Source: Cyanobacteriota bacterium
GTDB taxonomy: Bacteria; Cyanobacteriota; Cyanobacteriia; Pseudanabaenales; Pseudanabaenaceae
Direction of reading: 5' to 3'
DNA: 39,051 bases
Assembly (NCBI GenBank): GCA_025356295.1
Contig: JANXUJ010000137.1
Location: forward strand, 1 to 39,051
The notes under the pieces were generated by a model. The model had not been told where the DNA came from. It searched no databases and saw only the letters and a list, made by a program, of their open reading frames with translations. Both the position numbers and the translations under genes were made by a program. This document shows, piece by piece, positions 8,672 through 17,718 of the stretch. Within the stretch, counting starts at the first letter, position 1. Every line of letters starts with the position of its first letter.

Positions 8672-9394
8672 ATGGAAGATTTAAATCTTCTGGAGGAAGT
8701 TATAGATAGCTTGGAGCAAGACAGCAATGTACTTCGCATCAAGCGACTCATCCTCTTTACTTGTCATGATACTTGGTCAAATGATGTCAATGAAGTCAAA
8801 GCGTTGCACACACGGCAGCTTGTGCGCGAATTGATGATCATGTTTCCCGACTTGAATATGCTCAAACAAAAGTTAAACAGCCATGTTAAACAACTCAGTA
8901 AGCAATCAGACTATCTTCTTGCTGCCGATAATATTATCGATAGCATTGGGTTTCTCTATACTTTGCGAGATGAAGGTAACCTCCCAAAGAGCTTTTTAAA
9001 TCCAGAGGCATCTTCGGCGATCGCGGCAAAAAAACAAACTGCCTTTGAAAAAAACGAGCATGACACTCAATCAACGATTCCCCATAGGCATAACCTCAAA
9101 TACCTAACTAACCTATTTGATTTGCGAGCCGATATTTCGCGAAATGTTTGCCCTCTTCATGCCAAAATTCTTTTATTTTCTAGTTTAAATTATCGGTTTA
9201 GCCCCCAAGAGCGAGATTGGTCAGCACTCTATACTTATGATCTTGATGATTTGATGCAGCTTATCTTTCAAACCTACGAAACATTTGATGCATTAGAAAA
9301 TCAGCTAGCTCAAGTAAGCCAAACTCTAGATCAACCAGAAGATGCTAAACGCGCTTCAGCCGTGATTTTACAAGCCCTAAAACCTTTTTATTAA
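8672..9394 (+). CDS. uncharacterised helical protein
   Basis: A protein of about 240 residues that I do not recognise. It appears to have two helical parts. The N-terminal part (about 1-110) has a conserved-looking stretch RIKRLILFTCHDTW, then a KALHTRQLVREL helix and SHVKQLSKQSDYLLAADNII. After a polar linker rich in K, E and T comes a second helical part at about 140-240. There is no signal peptide or membrane helix. I prefer the ATG at 8672; an in-frame TTG at 8654 would add six residues, and neither has a clear ribosome-binding site. It lies between the pentapeptide gene and the sugar-acid kinase gene, all on the plus strand. From memory, similar N-terminal segments occur in other cyanobacterial hypothetical proteins. 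Confidence 0.7.
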   Translation: MEDLNLLEEVIDSLEQDSNVLRIKRLILFTCHDTWSNDVNEVKALHTRQLVRELMIMFPDLNMLKQKLNSHVKQLSKQSDYLLAADNIIDSIGFLYTLRDEGNLPKSFLNPEASSAIAAKKQTAFEKNEHDTQSTIPHRHNLKYLTNLFDLRADISRNVCPLHAKILLFSSLNYRFSPQERDWSALYTYDLDDLMQLIFQTYETFDALENQLAQVSQTLDQPEDAKRASAVILQALKPFY

Positions 9395-9429
9395 CTGACT
9401 TCTCTAACCAATAGTAAATAATAAATGCA

Positions 9430-10770
9430 ATGGCAGTGACTTCTTCCCGACAACCGAAAATTATTGTTCTTGATGACGATCCGACAGGTTCGCAAACTGT
9501 GCATAGTTGTCTATTGCTGACTCGCTGGGATGTGGAAACCTTACGGATTGGGCTTGCTGATGCTTCGCCAATTGTGTTTGTACTAACAAATACGCGATCG
9601 CTTACGCCTGAAGCTGCTATGAATGTGACTCGCGAAGTTTGTTGCAATCTCAAAGTGGCGATCGCCGCCGAGAATATCCAAGACTTTATGATCGTTAGTC
9701 GCTCAGACTCGACCCTGCGCGGTCACTATCCGATCGAGACTGACGCGATCGCCGAAGAGCTAGGCGGCTTTGATGCACATTTCCTTGTACCAGCATTTTT
9801 TGAAGGTGGTCGCTTTACAAAATCGAGTGTGCATTATCTCGTTGTCAACGGCGTGCCAACACCAGTCCATGAAACTGAGTTTGCGAAGGATTCTGTATTT
9901 GGCTATCAACATAGCTATTTACCTGATTATGTCGAAGAAAAAACTAAAGGCAAAATTCCTGCGGCAAAGGTGCAACGCTTTTTATTAGGTGATATTCGTT
10001 CGGGTACGCGTCAACGCTTAGCGCGGTTGCATGATAATCAATGTGTGGTGGTGGATGCCGAGAATCAAGCTGACCTCAATCAATTTGCGGCTGACATTTT
10101 GGCGATCGCTACTACGGGTAAAAGATTTCTATTTCGTAGTGCCGCAAGTTTGCTGACAGCCCTTGCCAAGTTGCCATCTCAGCCTATTCCTGCTGAGGAC
10201 ATGTCGAAATATATGCGATCGCCAAAAGCGGGTGTAGCGATCGTTGGCTCTCATGTCAAAAAGACTACCGAGCAGCTCGAAAACCTGCTCAAAGCTGCCA
10301 ACACAACACCAGTCGAAATTGATGTCTCTCGATTATTAAATGATCCCATTGCTCAGTTAGAAATCCTTAAACAAGAAGCATTAACCCAAGTTCAACAAGC
10401 TCATGAAGCTGGGCAAACTGCGGTGGTGTTCACCAGTCGCCAAGAGTTAGAGTTTGCTGATATTGCGACTCGTCTCGCTTTTGGTCAATCAGTCTCGGCA
10501 CTCTTAATGGCGATCGTGCAGGAATTACCTGAGGATATTGGTTTTTTAATTAGTAAGGGTGGGATTACATCTAACGATGTTTTAAGCACGGGGCTAAATC
10601 TGCCAACTGCCAGACTTTTAGGACAAATACTCGCGGGTTGCTCAGTAGTGCGTACCCCCGAAAATCATCCGCGATTCCCTGATTTACCCGTTGTTTTATT
10701 CCCTGGCAATGTCGGAGATGCGGACGCGTTAGCGACTGTTTATAAAAGACTAGCGATCGGAATTGAGTAA
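9430..10770 (+). CDS. four-carbon acid sugar kinase family protein (DUF1537/OtnK-like)
   Basis: A 446-residue member of the two-domain DUF1537 kinases, which phosphorylate four-carbon acid sugars such as threonate, erythronate or 2-oxotetronate. The N-terminal domain opens with IIVLDDDPTGSQTVH, holds the SRSDSTLRGHYP motif near residue 100, and the C-terminal nucleotide-binding domain shows GVAIVGSH, FTSRQ and LISKGGITSNDVL. In proteobacteria these genes sit with aldolases, isomerases and dehydrogenases of acid-sugar breakdown; none is here, so the substrate is unknown. The last 21 bases overlap the 3' end of the convergent pentapeptide gene. Confidence 0.85.
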   Translation: MAVTSSRQPKIIVLDDDPTGSQTVHSCLLLTRWDVETLRIGLADASPIVFVLTNTRSLTPEAAMNVTREVCCNLKVAIAAENIQDFMIVSRSDSTLRGHYPIETDAIAEELGGFDAHFLVPAFFEGGRFTKSSVHYLVVNGVPTPVHETEFAKDSVFGYQHSYLPDYVEEKTKGKIPAAKVQRFLLGDIRSGTRQRLARLHDNQCVVVDAENQADLNQFAADILAIATTGKRFLFRSAASLLTALAKLPSQPIPAEDMSKYMRSPKAGVAIVGSHVKKTTEQLENLLKAANTTPVEIDVSRLLNDPIAQLEILKQEALTQVQQAHEAGQTAVVFTSRQELEFADIATRLAFGQSVSALLMAIVQELPEDIGFLISKGGITSNDVLSTGLNLPTARLLGQILAGCSVVRTPENHPRFPDLPVVLFPGNVGDADALATVYKRLAIGIE

Positions 10771-11304
10771 ATTTAAATTATCCAGATTTACATCGGTCAA
10801 ATTTGTATCAGTTAAATCTGCATCTTTGAGATTGGTATAACTCAAACCGCAGCCCAAGCAATTTGCTCCTGTTAGATTAGCCCCTTGCAGATCGGCAAAT
10901 TCAAGATGTGCCATGCTCAAATTTGCACCGCGCAAATTTGCCCTTTGCAAAATTGCGCCTTTCAAAATTGCACCACTCAGATTCGCTCCCCCTAGATTAG
11001 CCCCCGTTAAATTTGCATTACTCAAATCAGCGTTAGTCAAATCTGTAAAAATAAGGCTTGCTCGTTCCAGATTTGCGCCATGCAAGTTAGCTTCACTTAA
11101 ATCGGTCAAGTCAAGATCAGCGTCTCGTAAATCAGCATTTGTTAAATTAATTTCTGTTAGCTTACAGCAAGACAATTTTAGTCCAGAAAAATCTTCTGAA
11201 TCAAAATCTTTCCGCCCCATCTCATACATTTTTTTGATAGCCATTCCCATCGCAAGTGCATTAGGTGTAGGGATATGCGCTTTAGGATTTTGAGTAGACA
11301 TCAT
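10750..11304 (-). CDS. pentapeptide-repeat protein, 184 residues
   Basis: After an N-terminal part of about 50 residues without repeats (with MYEMGRKDFDSEDFSGLKLSCC), the protein consists of A(D/N)LxxA pentapeptides to near the C-terminus, enough for roughly five to six coils of a beta-helix. It starts at ATG 11304 (a second ATG follows at once) with GGAGAG eight bases upstream. The N-terminal region differs from the larger pentapeptide protein at 7587-8579, so this is not a simple duplicate. Its 3' end overlaps the convergent DUF1537 kinase gene by 21 bases. No signal peptide is seen. Function unknown. Confidence 0.85.
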   Translation of the reverse strand: MMSTQNPKAHIPTPNALAMGMAIKKMYEMGRKDFDSEDFSGLKLSCCKLTEINLTNADLRDADLDLTDLSEANLHGANLERASLIFTDLTNADLSNANLTGANLGGANLSGAILKGAILQRANLRGANLSMAHLEFADLQGANLTGANCLGCGLSYTNLKDADLTDTNLTDVNLDNLNLLNSDR

Positions 11305-11534
11305 GACGATCGCTCTCCAGCATACACATTTAGCTGTTTATAGCTATTAGCCTAAATATAAGGCGATCGCTTCAGATTGCACTTCACCCTATTGGACTGC
11401 ATAGAAAAATCACATATCCAATCACATAGCCAGAGAGATATTGGGAAAGCTCCCAAATTATTGTTAAAATAGATAACATAGGTGGAGTAAATTATCTTTT
11501 ATGCCACGATTCTATATGCAATGGAGCTAAAATA

Positions 11535-11630
11535 ATGTCAAAAGAACAAAAGAACAATAAAGAGACTAAAAAGCCTAAGAAAGACCCTTCTGAGAAGAAG
11601 GAAAAGAAAGACCCAAAAAGATACGACTAA
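11535..11630 (+). CDS. 31-residue lysine-rich small protein
   Basis: A short frame from ATG to TAA with a good ribosome-binding site, GGAG eight bases upstream. The product begins MSKEQKNNKETKKPKKDPSE and ends KKDPKRYD; about two fifths is lysine, with many Glu and Asp and no hydrophobic core, so it must be disordered or nucleic-acid or partner bound. From memory, very short proteins starting MxKEQKxNKExKK occur in several bacterial phyla, which supports it being real; I cannot check this. It sits alone between the pentapeptide gene and the J-domain gene, with HIP1-containing imperfect repeats after it at about 11631-11690. Confidence 0.6.
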   Translation: MSKEQKNNKETKKPKKDPSEKKEKKDPKRYD

Positions 11631-11742
11631 TTGACAGCGATCGCCATTTAATATCTCTCAAAAGAGGCGATCGCGCCGTCAGGTTTCACTTAGAATTTGT
11701 GCTTAAAATACTAGCGTTGATACTCTGCAAAATCTATCTCTT

Positions 11743-12756
11743 ATGGCTCGAAAATCTAAGAAAGCGTCTAATTCCCATTCTGCTACCTCTTTTAAAACTG
11801 AACTGGGACTTTCCGACCTTCGGCTTCGCTTAAATTTTTTGACAAAAGAAAATGAAAAGTTTTTAAGCCAGATTGAGAAAAATCGCGCTGAATTAGATAA
11901 TTTAAATAACAGTATTGAAGAAATTAGCATCCAGATTACTCAGCGGAGCGCTCCTTTCCGTCAAAGGATATTAGAACTCGATCGACAAATTCATAACGTA
12001 TTTAAGGAAATTTTTGCAGCTAGGAAATTGGGAAAGAAGCCGCGTAAAGATATCCAGACAATTTATTACAATCTCCAATCAGATGGATTTATAACTCCGA
12101 ATAGCTCACAATTTGATGCAGATATACCTGAAAGCGATAATTCTAAAAGTTCGTCAAATTGGGACAACGATCAAGAGCGATCGCCTCAAAAATCTATAGA
12201 AGATATATCTAAACTAGACCGAGAAGAACTAAAAAAAATCCGCCAGATTTTTTTGCGCCTTGCCGAAGTTTTCCATCCTGACAAAGTCACGGATGAAGCT
12301 AAGAGAGAATACTGCACAGAGGTGATGAAAGAGATTAACCAAGCATATCAAAATGGAGATTTGGCAAAGCTATTGGCAATTGAAAAGCAGCAAGATTTAA
12401 ATGAGATCATTAATCGTGATAGCAACGATGACTTGATGCGCGAATGTGCCAAAGTTGATGCGGAAAATGCATTTTTAAAAAATCAACTTAGCAACTTAAA
12501 ACTGCAACTTAAATTAACTAAAAATACTCCACAAGGTCAGATAACAGCCAACTTTAGAAGAATAACCAAATATGGTGGCGATCCGATTGGTACGGCTTTA
12601 GTTGAGATGGAAGCTCAAATCGAAATCATCGAACAATTGCATAAACTTGCAATTGCTTTTCGCGATCGCCGCATCACGATCAAAGAGTTTTTGCAGGGAC
12701 CGATCGCATTTATGCAGCAACAACAGATGACAGAAGAAGATAAGTTTTGGGCTTGA
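11743..12756 (+). CDS. coiled-coil J-domain protein
   Basis: A 337-residue protein. A basic N-terminus is followed by a long heptad-rich coiled coil at about residues 18-95 (LRLNFLTKENEKFLSQIEKN), a polar acidic linker at about 120-150, and a J-like domain at about 155-215 with HPDK at 178-181, the motif that stimulates Hsp70/DnaK ATPase. A further helical region follows (NAFLKNQLSNLKLQLKL). The glycine-rich and zinc-finger parts of DnaJ are absent, so it is a type III co-chaperone or DnaJ-like adaptor rather than DnaJ. No dnaK lies nearby. It is probably a single-gene unit ending at the bidirectional hairpin 12779-12838. Confidence 0.75.
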   Translation: MARKSKKASNSHSATSFKTELGLSDLRLRLNFLTKENEKFLSQIEKNRAELDNLNNSIEEISIQITQRSAPFRQRILELDRQIHNVFKEIFAARKLGKKPRKDIQTIYYNLQSDGFITPNSSQFDADIPESDNSKSSSNWDNDQERSPQKSIEDISKLDREELKKIRQIFLRLAEVFHPDKVTDEAKREYCTEVMKEINQAYQNGDLAKLLAIEKQQDLNEIINRDSNDDLMRECAKVDAENAFLKNQLSNLKLQLKLTKNTPQGQITANFRRITKYGGDPIGTALVEMEAQIEIIEQLHKLAIAFRDRRITIKEFLQGPIAFMQQQQMTEEDKFWA

Positions 12757-12778
12757 TAGCGATCGCCTAAATCACCCA

Positions 12779-12838
12779 TTTTTTGAAAATTAGACAGGAG
12801 ATGGTGTTATCCATCTTACCCGTCTAATTTTTCAAAAA
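12779..12838. terminator. long bidirectional hairpin between convergent genes
   Basis: Outer arms TTTTTGAAAATTAGAC and GTCTAATTTTTCAAAAA pair with a one-base bulge; inside them AGATGG pairs with CCATCT around a TGTTAT loop. With an A-run on one side and a T-run on the other it can terminate both the J-domain gene (+) and the aldo/keto reductase gene (-). Confidence 0.75.
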
Positions 12839-12851
12839 GGAAATCTGAATC

Positions 12852-13838
12852 TTAACGATTGAGACTACTCATGGATTGGGCAGCATAGCGATCGCCTGAT
12901 GCAACACCTTGAGGCGCAACAGCATTGATTCGACTAATATCCTCGGCTGTCAAAATCACAGTAGCCGCGCCAATATTCTCTTCTAAATAGGTGCGGCGTT
13001 TTGTCCCAGGAATGGGAACGATATCATCACCTTGCGCTAACAGCCATGCTAGAGCCAGCTGTCCTGCAGTAATTCCTTTTTCAGCAGCGATCGCTTTTAC
13101 TTGTGACACTAATTCTAGATTTTTAGTAAAATTATCACCTTGAAAGCGTGGTGCATTGCGCCGATAATCATCGGCGGCAAAATCATCAGGACTAGCGATC
13201 GCTCCAGTCAGAAAACCTCGACCCAATGGACTGTAAGCAACAAAGCCTATCTCTAGTTCTCTCAAAGTTGGTAATATCGCATCTTCTGGTTCGCGACTCC
13301 AAAGCGAATATTCAGTTTGGAGAGCCGAAATTGGATGGACGGCTTGGGCGCGGCGGATCGTAGCAGGTGCGGCTTCTGATAAGCCAAGATACCTTACTTT
13401 ACCTTGTTTAACTAATTCTGCCATTGCGCCAACCGTCTCTTCAATCGGCACGGTCACATCAACGCGATGTTGATAATAAAGGTCGATCACATCAACTCCT
13501 AAGCGTTGCAATGATGCATCGCAAGACTGACGTACATATTCAGGTTTGCCGCTAATGCCTAACCAGCCACCTTCAGCACTACGAACATTGCCAAATTTTG
13601 TGGCTAAAATCACGCGATCGCGGCGATCTTTAATCGCTTTACCAACGAGCTGCTCGTTAGTAAAAGGACCATACATGTCAGCTGTGTCGAGAAAGTTAAC
13701 GCCGAGTTCTATAGCATGATGAATAGTGGCGATCGCTTCTTGTTCATCACGACCACCATAAAATTCAGACATTCCCATACAGCCAAGACCGAGTTCAGAA
13801 ACTTCCAGCCCTTGATTACCCAGTTTTCTAGTTTTCAT
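12852..13838 (-). CDS. aldo/keto reductase
   Basis: A 328-residue NADPH-dependent oxidoreductase of the aldo/keto reductase (TIM-barrel) family, subgroup similar to AKR13/YakC-type enzymes. The catalytic tetrad is visible: D51 and Y56 in DTADMYG, K81 in ATKFG, H124 in YYQHRVD. The cofactor-binding end shows [19 protein letters not shown] start it at ATG 13838, preceded by AGGAA at seven bases; the open frame runs back to 13904 but that extension covers the hairpin at 13873-13906. The substrate is not predictable. It follows the glutaredoxin gene on the same strand, separated by about 105 bp and a hairpin. Confidence 0.9.
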   Translation of the reverse strand: MKTRKLGNQGLEVSELGLGCMGMSEFYGGRDEQEAIATIHHAIELGVNFLDTADMYGPFTNEQLVGKAIKDRRDRVILATKFGNVRSAEGGWLGISGKPEYVRQSCDASLQRLGVDVIDLYYQHRVDVTVPIEETVGAMAELVKQGKVRYLGLSEAAPATIRRAQAVHPISALQTEYSLWSREPEDAILPTLRELEIGFVAYSPLGRGFLTGAIASPDDFAADDYRRNAPRFQGDNFTKNLELVSQVKAIAAEKGITAGQLALAWLLAQGDDIVPIPGTKRRTYLEENIGAATVILTAEDISRINAVAPQGVASGDRYAAQSMSSLNR

Positions 13839-13872
13839 TGATTGATTCCTTGATTTCTGTTTTAGTTTTAAC

Positions 13873-13906
13873 TTGTGGATAGAAGCGATTACCCCACTAT
13901 CCACAA
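13873..13906 (-). terminator. 10-bp inverted repeat between grxC and the aldo/keto reductase gene
   Basis: TTGTGGATAG and its exact complement CTATCCACAA are separated by 14 bases. It lies downstream of grxC and just upstream of the reductase start on the minus strand. It may end the glutaredoxin transcript, or be an operator for the reductase gene. Confidence 0.45.
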
Positions 13907-13944
13907 AAAATCTAGTAGTCTATCTAGTCGCCAGAATCTAGAAC

Positions 13945-14202
13945 TTAAGCCAGCATTAAATCGAGCTTGCCCTGTTGATCTAGTGCATGAATGGCATCAC
14001 AACCACCAATATGTTGATCGTTGATAAAAATCTGCGGTACAGAACGTTTACCATCAGAACCTCTAGCTACCATTGCCGATCGCGCAGCGTCATCACCATC
14101 GATTACATATTCGGTATACTTTACGCTCTTCTTGTCGAGTAAATGTTTTGCTCTTATGCAAAAAGGACACATCCGCCATGTATAAATTTCGACATTTGCC
14201 AT
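13945..14202 (-). CDS. grxC: glutaredoxin 3
   Basis: An 85-residue dithiol glutaredoxin. The active site is CPFC at residues 12-15, followed by the glutathione-binding SVPQIFIND segment and GGCDAIHALD. It uses glutathione to reduce protein disulfides and serves as electron donor in the cytosol. Length and motifs match GrxC of other cyanobacteria. It lies 110 bp downstream of ftsI on the same strand; an imperfect tandem repeat of TTTAACAAAC at about 14237-14260 lies in the spacer. Confidence 0.95.
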   Translation of the reverse strand: MANVEIYTWRMCPFCIRAKHLLDKKSVKYTEYVIDGDDAARSAMVARGSDGKRSVPQIFINDQHIGGCDAIHALDQQGKLDLMLA

Positions 14203-14312
14203 AATTAGAGTCCTAAATTTGTCTCACCTGTACCATTTTAACAAACCGTGTTTAACAAACTATGAAAAAAACGGGATAGTCCTAAAGAAATGATGATTTA
14301 CGGTGCAGTTCA

Positions 14313-16166
14313 TCAACGAGAGGGGGTCACTTGAGGGCTAGGAGAGATTTTGGGCGCAGGTGTGGCAGTATCTTGCGGCTGAGACGGCGATACTAGTTCA
14401 GGAAGGGTGGGTATTTTTGAAGTAACTTCTTCAGGATGGCTGGGGGGAATACCTTCGGTGACGATGATATCTTCGATTACAGTTTTGACAATTGGAGCCG
14501 CTACGGTGGAGCCAAAAGCATCAGCCCCAATCGGTTCATCAATCACAGCTAGCACTACATAGCGAGGCTCTTTAGATGGAAATATACCCACAAAGCTAGT
14601 GATTTTTGCCGCAGAATAACCGCCTGTAGCTGATGCTTTTTGAGCAGTTCCAGTTTTACCTGCAATCCGATAACCTGGGATTCGGGCAGGCTTACCCGTA
14701 CCTCTTTCGACTACTCCTGTCATCATCTCCACCACCCTTTGCGCCGTTGCTGATGAAATAATTTGGCGAGGGGTTGGTAGCTTGGGCTGATAGTACTCTT
14801 CACCGTCTTCATTGACCAATCCTTTGACAACATGGGGGGTGAGCAACTTGCCGCCACTTGCGAGAATCCCATGTAGCTGTACCATCTGAATCGGGGTCAG
14901 CGAGAAACCTTGTCCAAACGAAGCTGTGGCGGGTTCAATTACATATTCGATAAATTGTTCTTGCGGTTTAAGAGCGCTAGGCGTTTCGGAAGGCAGATCG
15001 ACACCTGAGATATCGCCCAGTCCGATGCGCTCTAGCCAACCATAATAAACTGATGGTTTCATGCGTTGGATGATATGTACCATGCCAACATTGCTCGATC
15101 GCTCTAAAATTTGACCGATGCTGAGAGCGCCAACAGGTCCTGCTTGTTCGTAATCAAAGTTTGCTACGGGCCAGCCGCCAATAGTCAGCACGCCTTCATC
15201 ATTTAGTACTGTGTCGGGCTGGATTGCTCCTGCTTCCAGAGCGATCGCTACATTAAGAGGCTTAAAAGTGGAACCTGGTTCGTAAAGATCAGAGACTGCC
15301 CAATTTTTGAATAGTTTGACATCTGATTCGTAATAGCGATTGGGGTCATAGGTTGGCTCAGTCACAAATGTCAGCAGTCCACCATCTCTAACATCCATGA
15401 CGATGACAGAGCCACGTTTGGCATTAAACTTGACCATCTGTTGCTTGAGTATCTGTCGTGCCGTGCGTTGAATGCGTGAGTCAATCGTCATTTGTAAGCT
15501 GGTGCGATCGCTGCGGATCATCCCCGCAGGAATGCGATTGGGAATTAATTTGCCATTGCCATCTTGAGCAACCTCAGGAGCTTGATCGTTGCGCTCTAAT
15601 AATTTTTCTTGACTAAGTTCGATTCCTGCTTGACCACGATGATCAACATTTACATAGCCGAGTAGTTCGGCTGCGAGGTCTTGTTGTGGATAGAGTCGAT
15701 GGCGCTGTTGGATTAGTTCTAAACCATCAAGGCGTAAATTGTAGATCAGATCAGCATTCTCTTCAGATAGCCAATATTCGACTTGAATGGAAGTTGTGTC
15801 ACGCGTGAGAACGCTGAGCAGCTTTTCGTTTGGTCGTCTGAGAATCGGTGCGAGTGCGGCGGCAATCTCTTCAGGCTTTTTTTTGTAGAGATGTGGATAG
15901 GCAAATAGAGTGTAGACAGGTCGGTCGATCCCTAAAACTGTTCCTTTGCGGTCAGTAATCGTGCGGCGAGGAATAAATGGTCGCAACGTAAACATTTGCT
16001 GCCGCCGTGCTTTGTCTAGCAAGTCTGGCGCAGTGATAACTTGCAAATAAACTAAGCGCACGATTAATCCAATCATTGCCATGGCAAGAATGATCCAAAT
16101 CAGCACGGTGCGGCGTTTGAATAGATTAATCGTAGCAAGGTCTTTGGGTAGAAAAGATGGAGTCAT
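14313..16166 (-). CDS. ftsI: penicillin-binding protein 2/FtsI, septal transpeptidase
   Basis: A 617-residue class B penicillin-binding protein for septal peptidoglycan cross-linking. A short cytosolic tail leads to one membrane helix (about residues 20-42), then the pedestal domain and the transpeptidase domain with STFK (about 299-302), SSN (about 357-359) and KTGT (about 504-507). The last 60 residues are rich in Pro, Ser and Thr, a disordered tail. I choose ATG 16166, whose ATG shares bases with the murD stop (ATGA), so translation is probably coupled; an in-frame ATG at 16181 would add five residues inside murD. Together with murD it forms a small cell-wall operon. Confidence 0.95.
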   Translation of the reverse strand: MTPSFLPKDLATINLFKRRTVLIWIILAMAMIGLIVRLVYLQVITAPDLLDKARRQQMFTLRPFIPRRTITDRKGTVLGIDRPVYTLFAYPHLYKKKPEEIAAALAPILRRPNEKLLSVLTRDTTSIQVEYWLSEENADLIYNLRLDGLELIQQRHRLYPQQDLAAELLGYVNVDHRGQAGIELSQEKLLERNDQAPEVAQDGNGKLIPNRIPAGMIRSDRTSLQMTIDSRIQRTARQILKQQMVKFNAKRGSVIVMDVRDGGLLTFVTEPTYDPNRYYESDVKLFKNWAVSDLYEPGSTFKPLNVAIALEAGAIQPDTVLNDEGVLTIGGWPVANFDYEQAGPVGALSIGQILERSSNVGMVHIIQRMKPSVYYGWLERIGLGDISGVDLPSETPSALKPQEQFIEYVIEPATASFGQGFSLTPIQMVQLHGILASGGKLLTPHVVKGLVNEDGEEYYQPKLPTPRQIISSATAQRVVEMMTGVVERGTGKPARIPGYRIAGKTGTAQKASATGGYSAAKITSFVGIFPSKEPRYVVLAVIDEPIGADAFGSTVAAPIVKTVIEDIIVTEGIPPSHPEEVTSKIPTLPELVSPSQPQDTATPAPKISPSPQVTPSR

Positions 16167-17566
16167 GAAAGTTCTTGACAAAGTTGGCGGAAGCGATCGC
16201 CGCGCTGCTCAAAATTAGCAAATTGGTCGAAGCTAGCACATGCAGGCGAGAATAGCACAGTTGGCAGGGGCTGACTAGGATGATTGTGAGCGCGTTGATG
16301 GGCAATGTTTGCGGCTTGTTTAACGGCTATGTCCAGAGTTTTTGCGATTTGATAGTTTTTAAATCCTGCGTCTCTGAGCATTTCCGCAAACAATGGTGCA
16401 GCCTCACCGATTAATAATACCGCGATCGCTCTTTGATGGATTTGTTCTAGCCATGACTTCGGATCGCCTTGCTTCGGCTGACCACCTGCGATTAAGATCA
16501 CGGGGGCTGACACGGCTCTGAGTCCGACTTCAGCCGCATCATAGTTTGTCGCCTTGCTGTCATTGACAAAAGCAATACCTTGATAGCGCCGAATATGTTC
16601 CAGACGATGCGGTACGCCTTGAAAATCTGAGATCGCGCGATCAATATGCGCGGAGCTAATTCCTGCTAGCTTTGCTGCCACGACTGCTAGCAATAGATTT
16701 TGTTGGTTATGCTTACCTAAGAGATGCCAATGCGCGATCGGGAAAATATTCTCGCCGCGAAACTTGACCCAGCCCTGATCAATGCCATGATCAATACAAG
16801 CGCCATCAGCGATCGCTTCGACCATCTGCTCATCAATCTCTGTCCAAATTGCTTTAGGCCACATCGCCGCCCCAAAGTTTACTAAGTAGGGATCATTCCC
16901 ATTCAAAACAACATGTTCTGAATGTTCGAGCAAACTTGCTTTGATATTGCGATAAGCTTCTAAGGTATAGTGGCGATTGAGATGATCGGGTGTAAACGTT
17001 GTCCAGATACCGATTTTGGGTTTAACAGTCTGGATAGATTCGATTTGATAACTACTCAGTTCGGCAATAATCCAGTCTGGTTGAATTTGCTGATTTAGTA
17101 CTTGTAAGGCAATTTCGCAAGCAGGCAAGCCAATATTGCCACAAGCGATCGCCTTTAAGCCAGCCGCCTGAAAAATCGCTGCTGTCAATGCTGTAACCGT
17201 AGTTTTGCCATTAGTGCCAGTGATGCCCACCCAGGGAATGTTTTTGAGATAGCGCCATGCTAATTCGATCTCGCCGACTGTATCAAGACCAAGCGATCGC
17301 GCTTGCTTGACTTGTTCACAATCCCACGGTACACCTGGGCTAACTGCTACTAAGTCTACGACTTGTCCCAACGAAACTAACTTCGCAAAATCTGGAAATG
17401 CGCCAAGCTCAACGACAATTCCTGCTGACTCTAAAGCAAGTTTTCGCTGTTCTAGACTAGGACTGGTGCTGCTATCGCTAACTATTACCTGCCAGCCATC
17501 AGCCTTGAGCAGTTTTGCGGCAGAGATTCCTGACTGTCCCAGTCCCAGTACATACGCTTGTGGCAT
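16163..17566 (-). CDS. murD: UDP-N-acetylmuramoyl-L-alanine--D-glutamate ligase
   Basis: A 467-residue Mur ligase that adds D-glutamate to UDP-MurNAc-L-Ala in the cytosol. The N-terminal Rossmann part begins YVLGLGQSGISAAKLL; the ATP-binding loop GTNGKTT is at 117-123; the central domain has AELSSYQ and FTPDHLNRH; the C-terminal domain includes FQGVPHRLEHIR, FVNDSKATN and LFSPACASFDQF, all MurD signatures. It is the first gene of the murD-ftsI pair. Its promoter should lie in 17567-17647, between the gene and the hairpin that ends the upstream unit. A HIP1 site overlaps the start region. Confidence 0.95.
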   Translation of the reverse strand: MPQAYVLGLGQSGISAAKLLKADGWQVIVSDSSTSPSLEQRKLALESAGIVVELGAFPDFAKLVSLGQVVDLVAVSPGVPWDCEQVKQARSLGLDTVGEIELAWRYLKNIPWVGITGTNGKTTVTALTAAIFQAAGLKAIACGNIGLPACEIALQVLNQQIQPDWIIAELSSYQIESIQTVKPKIGIWTTFTPDHLNRHYTLEAYRNIKASLLEHSEHVVLNGNDPYLVNFGAAMWPKAIWTEIDEQMVEAIADGACIDHGIDQGWVKFRGENIFPIAHWHLLGKHNQQNLLLAVVAAKLAGISSAHIDRAISDFQGVPHRLEHIRRYQGIAFVNDSKATNYDAAEVGLRAVSAPVILIAGGQPKQGDPKSWLEQIHQRAIAVLLIGEAAPLFAEMLRDAGFKNYQIAKTLDIAVKQAANIAHQRAHNHPSQPLPTVLFSPACASFDQFANFEQRGDRFRQLCQELS

Positions 17567-17647
17567 GGCGATCGCTTGATTTATAAGTTTATTAAAAAGT
17601 TAATAATCAAGAATACAGGAACTTGAGTCACAACGACTTTCTTCCCA

Positions 17648-17696
17648 GTTAATAATTGGCAGTGGGCAGCTTCGCCGCACACTGCCAATTATTAAC
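17648..17696 (-). terminator. 17-bp perfect hairpin upstream of murD
   Basis: GTTAATAATTGGCAGTG is followed by a 15-base GC-rich spacer and its exact complement. It lies between the end of the phytase-like gene (17803) and the murD start on the minus strand and most likely ends transcripts coming from 19005-17803. Confidence 0.6.
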
Positions 17697-17718
17697 TACA
17701 GCACTTCCGATCAAATGA

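Noticed and set aside
13839..13904. 22-residue N-terminal extension of the aldo/keto reductase
   Set aside because: The extension lies over an inverted repeat, and the ATG at 13838 has a good AGGAA site and matches the family start.
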